From NCBI GenBank assembly GCA_964411275.1, contig CAYPKG010000076.1, forward strand, positions 1 to 5,762: 5,762 nucleotides of DNA, in the 5' to 3' direction. Both the position numbers and the translations under genes were made by a program. Shown piece after piece: positions 1 to 5,050 of the stretch. The DNA comes from CAYPKG01 sp964411275. GTDB lineage: Bacteria; Bacillota; Clostridia; Christensenellales; CAG-138. Every line of letters starts with the position of its first letter. Positions within the stretch are counted from its first letter, which is position 1. The notes under the pieces are model-generated. The model was not told the origin of the DNA. It did no database searches and saw nothing but the letters and a program-made list of their open reading frames with translations.

Positions 1-77
1 GGGGATTTCAGTAAGGTTCCATGTCAAAGTCTTCGACTTTGACCACCCTAAGGGGTTACGTCCCCTTGATAATCCCC
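1..77. repeat. Nested inverted-repeat element, possibly a dispersed intergenic repeat
   Basis: Bases 1-7 (GGGGATT) pair perfectly with 71-77 (AATCCCC). They enclose two further perfect hairpins: 23-31 with 35-43 (9 bp, loop TTC) and 50-55 with 62-67 (6 bp, loop of 6). Folded together this is a three-way junction. The left arm begins at the first base of the window, so the element may continue further left. No ORF here is convincing. The shape fits a REP-like or MITE-like intergenic repeat, or the 3' UTR of an upstream gene. That it is dispersed in the genome is inference and cannot be seen from one copy. Confidence 0.5.
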
Positions 78-85
78 AAAGGACT

Positions 86-136
86 TTTTTGACACGCTGC
101 GGCGGCGGATGCATTTCCGCCTGAGAGTGTTGAAAA
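86..136. repeat. Imperfect inverted repeat between the junction element and the terminator
   Basis: GGCGGA (104-109) pairs with TCCGCC (116-121) across a 6-base loop. Outside an internal loop, ACAC (92-95) pairs with GTGT (127-130), and T-rich 86-91 can pair with the A-rich 131-136 using wobbles. The outer A residues are shared with the terminator hairpin that starts at 133, so the two outer stems would compete. No function is assigned; it may belong to the same intergenic element as 1-77. Confidence 0.4.
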
Positions 137-180
137 GGCCATCGACAAAGCCTTGGCTTTGTCGATGGCCTTTTCCCGCC
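133..180 (+). terminator. Strong intrinsic terminator of a gene left of the window
   Basis: Bases 133-152 are perfectly complementary to 155-174, a 20-bp stem closed by a very short loop (probably a CTTG tetraloop in RNA). The stem ends in AAAA on the left and TTTT on the right, then CCCGCC and a further T run at about 181-186. The A/T flanks would let it act in both directions, but no - strand gene needs it. It most likely ends transcription of an unseen + strand gene and insulates the YkvI-family gene that starts 50-60 bases later. Confidence 0.85.
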
Positions 181-223
181 TTTTTTCCCTCCCTCCCGCA
201 TAGATTGAAAACATCATGTGGGG

Positions 224-228
224 GGAGG
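224..228 (+). promoter_or_regulatory. Shine-Dalgarno site that fixes the start of the YkvI-family gene
   Basis: GGAGG lies 5 bases before the ATG at 234. A more upstream in-frame ATG at 216 sits before this motif and has no purine-rich site of its own, so 234 is the better start. No convincing -35/-10 pair was found between the terminator at 133-180 and this site. Confidence 0.8.
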
Positions 229-233
229 GCGCT

Positions 234-1295
234 ATGGAAAAAGCAAAACCCAGGACGGTATTGAAATTCGCCGGGGCTTTTATTTCGTACATGATCGGCT
301 CCGGCTTTGCCTCGGGGCAGGAGATATTGCAGTTTTTTACGGCCTACGGCCTGTGGGGGCTTGGCGGGTGCCTGATAAGCCTTTTGCTTTTTGACCTGTG
401 CGGGGGCGCGCTGATGGCAAGGGGCTATGACTGCGGCGGGCTGGAAAGCAGGTGCGGCTACCGGTATTACTGCGGCAAGTTACTCGGAGCAGCTTTGCGA
501 ATATTGACCCCCGTTTTGCAGTTTGGCATGTTCACGGTAATGCTCTCCGGCGCGGGTGCGGCCCTCAACCAATATTATGGCCTGCCCCGGTGGCTGGGTT
601 CCCTGCTGATGGCGCTGCTATCCCTTCTCAGCATCTGCTTTGGGCTAAAGCGGCTCATCGGCCTTTTAGGAAGCCTTGGCATGTTTACCATACTCTTCAC
701 CTTAAGCATCGCCATCGGCGTATTGCTACAGGCCGGGCCGGGGGAGCGTTTTGTGCAAAGCGCGGCGAACCTGCCCCGTGCTGCTGGAAGCTGGTGGTTT
801 TCGGGTATTCTATATGTGTCCTTTAATACCGTGAACGCGGTGCCCTTTTTGACGGCCATGGGCGCCACCGCAAACACAAGAAAGGAAGCCAGGCTGGGCG
901 CATTTTTCGGTTCCCTGTCGCTGATGGCTGGCGCAGCGCTTTTGCATCTGGCGATGCTGGATAACATTAGCGCCGTATCCAATGTTCCCATCCCGGTTTT
1001 GTATCTGGCAAACAGCCTGTCTCCCATATTCGGCGTGTTGTTCTCCCTGGTGCTGTACGCGGAAATACTCTCCACCGCCGCGCCCATGCTTTGGATGCTT
1101 TCCGGGCGCTGCGCCCCCAAGGGCGGGCTGCGGGGGAGGGTAGCGGCGGCGCTTTTGTGCGCCCTTTCCCTGGGCTGCTGCCTGCTGCCCTTTGAACGCC
1201 TCGTGGGGATCATATACCCATACACCGGATACGTGGGGCTGGTGCTTTTGCTGTGCGTGCTGTGGCGCAGCGCCCGGCCAGCTCTTAGGCGTTAG
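234..1295 (+). CDS. YkvI-family integral membrane protein (LeuT-fold-like, substrate unknown)
   Basis: The product is 353 residues and very hydrophobic, with about ten likely membrane segments. The signature IGSGFASGQEILQFF at residues 21-35, in the first segment, is the hallmark I associate with the YkvI group (COG3949) of uncharacterised membrane proteins related to amino-acid/cation symporters. The G-S-G there would be the unwound part of TM1 that binds substrate or sodium in such folds. Other conserved-looking pieces are the FNTVNAVPFL stretch in the middle and IIYPYTGYVG near the C terminus. Family length is usually about 340-370 residues, so it looks complete. The start at 234 is chosen for its ribosome site (224-228). 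It is convergent with the CDF gene, its TAG overlapping that gene's TAA. Physiological substrate and direction of transport are not known for the family; transport itself is an inference from fold. Confidence 0.9.
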   Translation: MEKAKPRTVLKFAGAFISYMIGSGFASGQEILQFFTAYGLWGLGGCLISLLLFDLCGGALMARGYDCGGLESRCGYRYYCGKLLGAALRILTPVLQFGMFTVMLSGAGAALNQYYGLPRWLGSLLMALLSLLSICFGLKRLIGLLGSLGMFTILFTLSIAIGVLLQAGPGERFVQSAANLPRAAGSWWFSGILYVSFNTVNAVPFLTAMGATANTRKEARLGAFFGSLSLMAGAALLHLAMLDNISAVSNVPIPVLYLANSLSPIFGVLFSLVLYAEILSTAAPMLWMLSGRCAPKGGLRGRVAAALLCALSLGCCLLPFERLVGIIYPYTGYVGLVLLLCVLWRSARPALRR

Positions 1296-2206
1296 CCGGC
1301 AATCTCCTGGGGGGCGTCCTCTTCTTCTATGCTCTGCGGATTGACATGCACCATGCAATGCTTGATGTTATCAATCTCCCCCTCGATGGCGTCATGGACG
1401 CTGTGGGCGATCCAGTGGCTGACATGGAGGGGATCGTCCCCGTTGGCGCTGATCTCCACGTCCACATACACCTTATCGCCAAAAAGCCGGGTTTTCAGCT
1501 GGTCGATCTCCAGCACCCCGGGCTGGCGCAATATAACGGTGCGGATTTGCTCCTCGGTTTTTTCGTCGCAGGCCCGGTCCGTCATTCTCCCGATGGCATC
1601 CCTAAATATATCCACCGCCGCCTTGATGATGAACAGGCAGATGACGATACAGGCAATGGCGTCCAGCAGGGGAAACCCCATCCGCGCCCCCAGGATACCG
1701 GCAAAACTGCCCACAGAGGACAGGGCGTCCGACCGGTGATGCCAGGCGGAAGCCATCAGCGCGCTGGAATTGGTTTTTTTCGCCGCTGCCCGGGTATACC
1801 AGTACATGGCTTCTTTCACGACGATGGAAACTACCGCCGCCACAAGCGCCAGCATGCCGGGGACCGCAATCGTTGCCTGTGCGCCTGTGAGTATGGTTTG
1901 AAGCCCGCCATATCCGATCCCAACCCCCGTGGCGATCAGCACTCCAGCGAGCAGCAGCGCGGCCACGCATTCAAAGCGCTCGTGCCCATAGGGATGTTCC
2001 GCGTCCGCCTCCTTGTGGGCGAGCTTCACCCCCACCATCACGATCACGGTACTCAGCACATCCGAAAGGGAATGGACGGCGTCGGACACCATGGCCGCCG
2101 ATCGGCCTAAAATTCCCGCAAACAGCTTAAATGCGGTGAGGACAGCATTGCCCAGGATTGTCTCTTTGGATACCTTCATGGCCAGGCGCTCGTTTGATTG
2201 TTCCAT
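1292..2206 (-). CDS. Cation diffusion facilitator (CDF) metal exporter, riboswitch controlled
   Basis: The 304-residue product has the full CDF layout: a transmembrane domain (about residues 15-205) and a cytosolic C-terminal dimerisation domain (about 210-290, ending in an H-x-N-P turn). The transport site is visible as H45-x3-D49 in TM2 (in DAVHSLSDV) and H156-x3-D160 in TM5 (in WHHRSDALSS). The family motif HPYGHERFE at residues 71-79 is intact. CDF proteins exchange cytosolic divalent metal for protons and so remove excess metal. An HD/HD site is classically linked with zinc-type members, but the leader RNA of this gene belongs to the NiCo riboswitch class, which points to Ni(II)/Co(II), or Fe(II) as has been proposed for that class. 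The start is fixed by GGAGGT, 6 bases before the ATG. The gene is transcribed alone and has no recognisable terminator before the convergent YkvI-family gene. Confidence 0.95.
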   Translation of the reverse strand: MEQSNERLAMKVSKETILGNAVLTAFKLFAGILGRSAAMVSDAVHSLSDVLSTVIVMVGVKLAHKEADAEHPYGHERFECVAALLLAGVLIATGVGIGYGGLQTILTGAQATIAVPGMLALVAAVVSIVVKEAMYWYTRAAAKKTNSSALMASAWHHRSDALSSVGSFAGILGARMGFPLLDAIACIVICLFIIKAAVDIFRDAIGRMTDRACDEKTEEQIRTVILRQPGVLEIDQLKTRLFGDKVYVDVEISANGDDPLHVSHWIAHSVHDAIEGEIDNIKHCMVHVNPQSIEEEDAPQEIAG

Positions 2207-2255
2207 ATGTTACCTCCAATGTTTTGAACCCTTGCACCCGTCCTGCATTTGGGGT

Positions 2256-2299
2256 AAAAAAACACACCCGCAAGACAGACCACTGTCCCGCAGATGCGC
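2256..2299 (-). terminator. Riboswitch-controlled intrinsic terminator in the CDF leader
   Basis: Read on the - strand, 2299-2283 can pair with 2278-2262 over a TGGT loop (2282-2279). I checked the pairs one by one: 17 consecutive pairs, 11 Watson-Crick and 6 G-U. A run of T follows directly (2261-2256). The 5' arm of this hairpin is the 3' half of aptamer stem P4, the conserved GGGACAG and the 3' strand of P1, so aptamer and terminator cannot coexist. That is the arrangement of an ON switch: ligand-bound aptamer gives read-through, free RNA gives termination. Confidence 0.85.
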
Positions 2300-2359
2300 A
2301 ATTCCCATCTGCTGCCGTAATACGGCCCGGCTCCAAAACATCGTTTCGGCCTGCTCAGT
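2282..2359 (-). ncRNA. NiCo (czcD) riboswitch aptamer upstream of the CDF gene
   Basis: On the - strand the leader shows, in order, ACTGAGCAGGC, GCCGGGC, CGGCAGCAGATG and CATCTGCGGGACAGT. These match my memory of the conserved blocks of the NiCo riboswitch (czcD motif), including their order and spacing around a four-way junction. Helices seen: P1 ACTG (2359-2356) with CAGT (2285-2282); P2 7 bp with one G-U and a 3-base loop (about 2350-2334); P3 GCCGT/ACGGC with loop ATT (about 2327-2315); P4 GCAGATG/CATCTGC (about 2312-2290). P1 may be extended by ACC/GGT and GACA/TGTC on either side of a bulge, out to about 2375 and 2274. The known class binds Ni(II)/Co(II) cooperatively, and Fe(II) has also been reported. 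Position before a CDF gene is typical. The identification is from recalled consensus, not a covariance search. Confidence 0.88.
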
Positions 2360-2411
2360 TTGTACTGGTGATGTCGTCTCCTCCAGCCTAATACGCTTGG
2401 GCAAAGAGGCG

Positions 2412-2445
2412 TGATACAGTGCAAAAGAGTATTGATACTGTATCA
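2412..2445. promoter_or_regulatory. Operator-like inverted repeat over the CDF promoter -10
   Basis: TGATACtGTATCA (2433-2445) is a perfect 6-1-6 palindrome that covers the -10 of the CDF promoter. A matching arm TGATACAGT lies at 2412-2420, giving a larger 9-bp inverted repeat with ACTGTATCA (2437-2445). The predicted transcription start (about 2430) lies between the arms, so the repeat would act as DNA, not as an RNA hairpin. Size and placement suit a dimeric repressor. Which regulator would bind is not known, and none is encoded in the window. Confidence 0.5.
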
Positions 2446-2465
2446 TATGCAGCTTTGGCTGTCAA
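2437..2465 (-). promoter_or_regulatory. Sigma-A type promoter of the CDF gene
   Basis: On the - strand a perfect -35 TTGACA (2465-2460) is followed after exactly 17 bases by TACAGT (2442-2437), preceded by TGA, an extended -10. The predicted start near 2430 gives a leader of about 220 nt that includes the whole riboswitch. The -35 lies inside a second perfect palindrome, TGTCAAcTTGACA (2460-2472). Confidence 0.7.
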
Positions 2466-2500
2466 CTTGACAAAAGGCCACTAAGGGAGCCATGTGCTAA

Positions 2501-2538
2501 AATAAAAAGGGCTGATGCAAAATCCCTTGCATCAGCCC
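2501..2538 (-). terminator. Intrinsic terminator of the sortase/NlpC operon
   Basis: Bases 2528-2538 and 2509-2519 form a perfect 11-bp GC-containing stem with an 8-base loop. On the - strand it is followed by TTTTTATT (2508-2501). It starts 21 bases after the stop codon of the NlpC/P60 gene and so closes the operon, separating it from the CDF promoter that begins at 2465. Confidence 0.92.
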
Positions 2539-2559
2539 CATTGCATGTATGCTAATTCC

Positions 2560-4239
2560 TTACTCTCGATACACATACGGTCTTCGCGCGATGGCAAAGG
2601 AGCCTTTTCCTGTGATTTTGACGCCATCGCCGCCGCAGTGCACGATGCGATCAGGCCCGCTTGCGTTTACACTCAGCACGATGCCCACATGGTTGCCGCT
2701 TTCAGAGGGCTCATTATAAAACACGATATCGCCAGGCAGAGCAGCGCTCCATTCCACTTCATAGGATTTCTCCCATTGCTTGCTGCTGCCGTCTCCGATG
2801 GAGTCCAGCTCATTGAATGTGTTTAAGAATGCCCAGCTCACAAAGCCGCTGCAATCCAACCCCAGGGGCTTCCCCGTTCCATAGCTGTCGCTGGTTTCGT
2901 CTGTGATCGTCCTCATCTCGCCCCAACGCTCGTCCCAGCCATAGGCCAACGATTTTCCTCCCCAAAAATAGGATACTTTTTGATTGAGGGATACCGCTGC
3001 CAATAAAACGGCCTGCCGCTGACCAGAAATGTCCTTGGGCACCAAGTCCCGGGCTTCAGCAAATTCGTCCTCGCTTAATTTGGTAAAAATGCTTTCATTT
3101 ACGATGGAATTTACCACACTGGTTTTTCCCGTCAGTCCCATCAATGTTTGTTTCTGCGCTGTGTTCAATCCGTGTAGCTCCGCCCCTTCTGAAGCGCTTA
3201 GGCGCTTCACGTAAATCGCCATGCCGTTTGTGTTGGACACGCCTGTCACCTGGGTCATGCTCCAATATATGCTTCTTAGCTTGGCAACCGCGTCCTCGTT
3301 TTCCAGGGAAATATTATATGGAAAATCATCCGCCTGGCCAGAGAGCACAGCGTATACGGCCAAAATATCGCCATAGTTGCTGTTGTCCTCCATCACCCTG
3401 ATGCTTCCGTTGCTTGCCAGCACGCTGCTCACTTCATCCATGTGCTCGTCTAGCAATCCATCCAAAGCAAATGATTCTGCGGCTACAAAAAGGTTGCCGC
3501 GCATCTGGCCTTCCCCATACCCATCCCAATTAGAAGGATACTCCCATGCTTCATCCGGCGTCGGGGAGGGTTCCGGCGTGGGGGACGGTTCCGGAGTGGG
3601 GCTTTCAAAGGGAAGCAAAGTCGGCGTTGGCAAGGGGGAGGGCTCCGGCGTGGGGGAAGGTTCCGGCGTCGGAGAGGGCTCCGGCGTGGGAGAAGGCTCC
3701 GGCGTCGGAGAAGGGGCCGGCGTCGGGGACGGCGCCGGCGTTGGAGAAGTCGCCGGCGTAGGGGAGGGTGCCGGCGTAGGGCTTGCAGTTGGAAGCGCCG
3801 TGGGTGTTGGCGTGGGTGTCTCCACATCCCCCGGCGTTGGAGAGGGCGTTGGCGTGGGTTTTTCGGTTGGCTTCACAGTGGGTGTTGGCGTGGGTGTTTC
3901 CTGTATGTTATGGGTTTCCTCCGGAAATTGCGGTGATATTTCCGGGGGATCCGGTTCAAAAATCTGGCCTTTCTCTTCAAACAGCGGACAACCCTGCGCA
4001 TGAAAATCCGGCAAGCAGACGCAGGTCAAAAGCTCCGCAGGCTGTCCATTCAATGGGCAGTCCATGGAATGCTCACCAACGCCGCCACAGACGCAATGAA
4101 TAAGCGGGCAGTTGCTGCCATGTATCACAATTTGGCAGGTACACTCAGGTACAGCAACAACCGTAAAGGCTTCAATGCCTATGATCCCCACAGCCATAGC
4201 TACACATAGTATGATGCTCAGTAGCCTTGTTTTCTTCAC
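2560..4239 (-). CDS. Secreted NlpC/P60 cell-wall hydrolase with Cys/His-rich head and Pro-rich stalk
   Basis: The 559-residue product begins with a signal peptide (KK then a hydrophobic stretch to about residue 24-29). Residues 33-86 carry three repeats of C-x-C-x(4-5)-H-x3-C-P-L. Residues about 115-228 form a P-T-P / E-P-S-P-T-P stalk. Residues about 285-400 form a domain (NYGDILAVYAVLSG onward) that I recall preceding NlpC/P60 domains in other Clostridia. The C-terminal NlpC/P60 domain (about 405-559) has the catalytic Cys463 in LDCSGFVSW, His517 in GNHVGIV and a likely third residue His534 in IVHCGG. Such enzymes cut peptide bonds in peptidoglycan stems. There is no LPXTG motif or C-terminal membrane segment, so it is secreted or held non-covalently, not sorted. 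The start is GTG, supported by AAAAGGAGAG 6 bases upstream (4246-4255). It lies 43 bases after the second sortase gene, in the same operon. A role in opening the wall for a sortase-built structure is inference. Confidence 0.92.
   Translation of the reverse strand: MKKTRLLSIILCVAMAVGIIGIEAFTVVAVPECTCQIVIHGSNCPLIHCVCGGVGEHSMDCPLNGQPAELLTCVCLPDFHAQGCPLFEEKGQIFEPDPPEISPQFPEETHNIQETPTPTPTVKPTEKPTPTPSPTPGDVETPTPTPTALPTASPTPAPSPTPATSPTPAPSPTPAPSPTPEPSPTPEPSPTPEPSPTPEPSPLPTPTLLPFESPTPEPSPTPEPSPTPDEAWEYPSNWDGYGEGQMRGNLFVAAESFALDGLLDEHMDEVSSVLASNGSIRVMEDNSNYGDILAVYAVLSGQADDFPYNISLENEDAVAKLRSIYWSMTQVTGVSNTNGMAIYVKRLSASEGAELHGLNTAQKQTLMGLTGKTSVVNSIVNESIFTKLSEDEFAEARDLVPKDISGQRQAVLLAAVSLNQKVSYFWGGKSLAYGWDERWGEMRTITDETSDSYGTGKPLGLDCSGFVSWAFLNTFNELDSIGDGSSKQWEKSYEVEWSAALPGDIVFYNEPSESGNHVGIVLSVNASGPDRIVHCGGDGVKITGKGSFAIARRPYVYRE
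3556..3899 (-). repeat. Low-complexity Pro-Thr-Pro coding repeat (18-nt period)
   Basis: This part of the NlpC/P60 gene encodes the stalk. Its core, 3628-3771, is eight tandem hexapeptides of the form (A/E)-P-S-P-T-P or close variants, an 18-nt unit. A short non-repeat interval follows, then about three more units (3556-3609). Copies differ mostly at one or two bases, so the array is recent or kept homogeneous, and it may vary in copy number between strains. Confidence 0.9.
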
Positions 4240-4282
4240 GTTTAACTCTCCTTTTGCCTTATGTTCATTCCCGCTTTTCGAA

Positions 4283-5050
4283 TTATTCGCTTACCTGCTC
4301 GCAGTACACCACATACCTCTGGTAGTTATGCCTGTACGGATGGCAGGTTATCAGCGTGACCAAATCGCGCCCAGGCTGTATCAGCACTTCTTTTACCTGG
4401 TTTGGGCGGATCACCTTTGTCTCCACCACATGATAGATAAGCTTCTCCCATGGATTTGTGATGCTTACCTCATCCCCTATCTGCATATCCTCGATATCGC
4501 GGAACATAGCAGCGCCGGAAAATCCGCGGTGGGCGGCAATCACGCAGTTTGTATTCTTGCCGCCGACAGGCAGGCTGGTTTGGGTCAAATGCACGGCGCC
4601 TTTCTTCATGTTTTCTTTGCTCGCTCCCAAATACAGGGGAAGATTTACATCCAGGCGCGGAATATCCAGGTACCCAACCATGTTTTCCTCTAAACCCCAC
4701 TCTTTCAGTTCGAAGCTGGCAGGCACATAGCTCCAGGCATCCTTAAAGTCTTCCTGCCCATTTTCGTAGAGGTTAAGGTTATATTCCTGCATTGCTAAAT
4801 ACAGCTCCGGCAAGAAAGCAGGGATCGCATTTAGGTTCGCATCCGGGTTCAAACCGGGGTTCGCATCCGCCCCTGCTGCGCTTGGGCTTTCTTCCTTGTT
4901 TTTTAACTGCTCAATCTGTTTGTCAAACCCCTGTACCAAATCGTCGGATTCACGGTCGTACAGCCATTGAGAAACATGAGGGTATGCAAGCAAGGCTACT
5001 CCGGCAATCAGCATTAAAATGGCTATGGCCTTTATTATATTTCTTACCAT
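4283..5050 (-). CDS. Class C-like sortase (second of a pair), divergent, no C-terminal membrane anchor
   Basis: The 255-residue product has one N-terminal membrane segment (about 5-23), a soluble spacer and a sortase core (about 123-253). The catalytic set is complete: His174 in AAHRG, Cys236 in TLITCHPY, Arg245 in NYQRY. GYLDIPRLDVNLPLYLG and SLPVGG are typical of pilus-type sortases. D104-A105-W106 sits where class C enzymes carry the DPF/DPW lid that covers the active site, with Ala in place of Pro. Unlike the neighbouring sortase it ends right after the last core strand, with no C-terminal membrane helix. The spacer includes an 8-residue tandem repeat (ADANPGLN/PDANLNAI). The ATG overlaps the end of the upstream sortase gene (shared ATGGTAA), with AGGAG 8 bases before it, suggesting translational coupling. 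The enzyme would join a sorting-signal protein to wall or pilin at the outer membrane face; its substrate is outside the window. Confidence 0.92.
   Translation of the reverse strand: MVRNIIKAIAILMLIAGVALLAYPHVSQWLYDRESDDLVQGFDKQIEQLKNKEESPSAAGADANPGLNPDANLNAIPAFLPELYLAMQEYNLNLYENGQEDFKDAWSYVPASFELKEWGLEENMVGYLDIPRLDVNLPLYLGASKENMKKGAVHLTQTSLPVGGKNTNCVIAAHRGFSGAAMFRDIEDMQIGDEVSITNPWEKLIYHVVETKVIRPNQVKEVLIQPGRDLVTLITCHPYRHNYQRYVVYCEQVSE
4834..4869 (-). repeat. Short tandem repeat (24-nt period) in the sortase spacer
   Basis: The 12-mer GGTTCGCATCCG (as read on +) occurs at 4834-4845 and again at 4858-4869. It reflects an 8-residue repeat in the flexible spacer between the membrane segment and the core of the second sortase. 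It is an unstructured linker, with no likely function beyond length. Confidence 0.6.

Noticed and set aside
89..117. TTGACA at 89-94 as a promoter for the YkvI-family gene
   Set aside because: The base 17 positions on starts CATTTC, a poor -10, and the strong terminator at 133-180 would stop the transcript.
2..124. + strand open frame reaching the left edge (possible C terminus of an upstream gene)
   Set aside because: It crosses the perfect inverted repeats of 1-77 and reads as low-quality sequence; a true C terminus cannot be excluded but nothing supports it.
216..233. Upstream in-frame ATG as start of the YkvI-family gene
   Set aside because: The GGAGG at 224-228 lies after it and 5 bases before the ATG at 234; no ribosome site precedes 216.
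2176..2446. Small - strand frames in the CDF leader (possible leader peptides)
   Set aside because: They run through the riboswitch and terminator, lack ribosome sites at their starts, and the RNA structure explains the conservation better.
2467..2495. + strand TTGACA at 2467-2472 as a promoter
   Set aside because: No acceptable -10 at 16-18 bases and no + strand gene follows; it is the other half of the palindrome around the CDF -35.
2560..2620. LPXTG-type sorting signal at the end of the NlpC/P60 protein
   Set aside because: The C terminus (RRPYVYRE) has no LPXTG-like motif, hydrophobic segment or positive tail.
3556..3899. Regular repeats as a CRISPR array
   Set aside because: The 18-nt units are contiguous, without spacers, and encode a Pro-rich stalk in frame.
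3377..4003. Long + strand reading frame rich in Gly-Val-Gly repeats
   Set aside because: It is the antisense of the Pro-Thr-Pro stalk of the NlpC/P60 gene; it has no ribosome site and its composition is explained by the 18-nt repeat.
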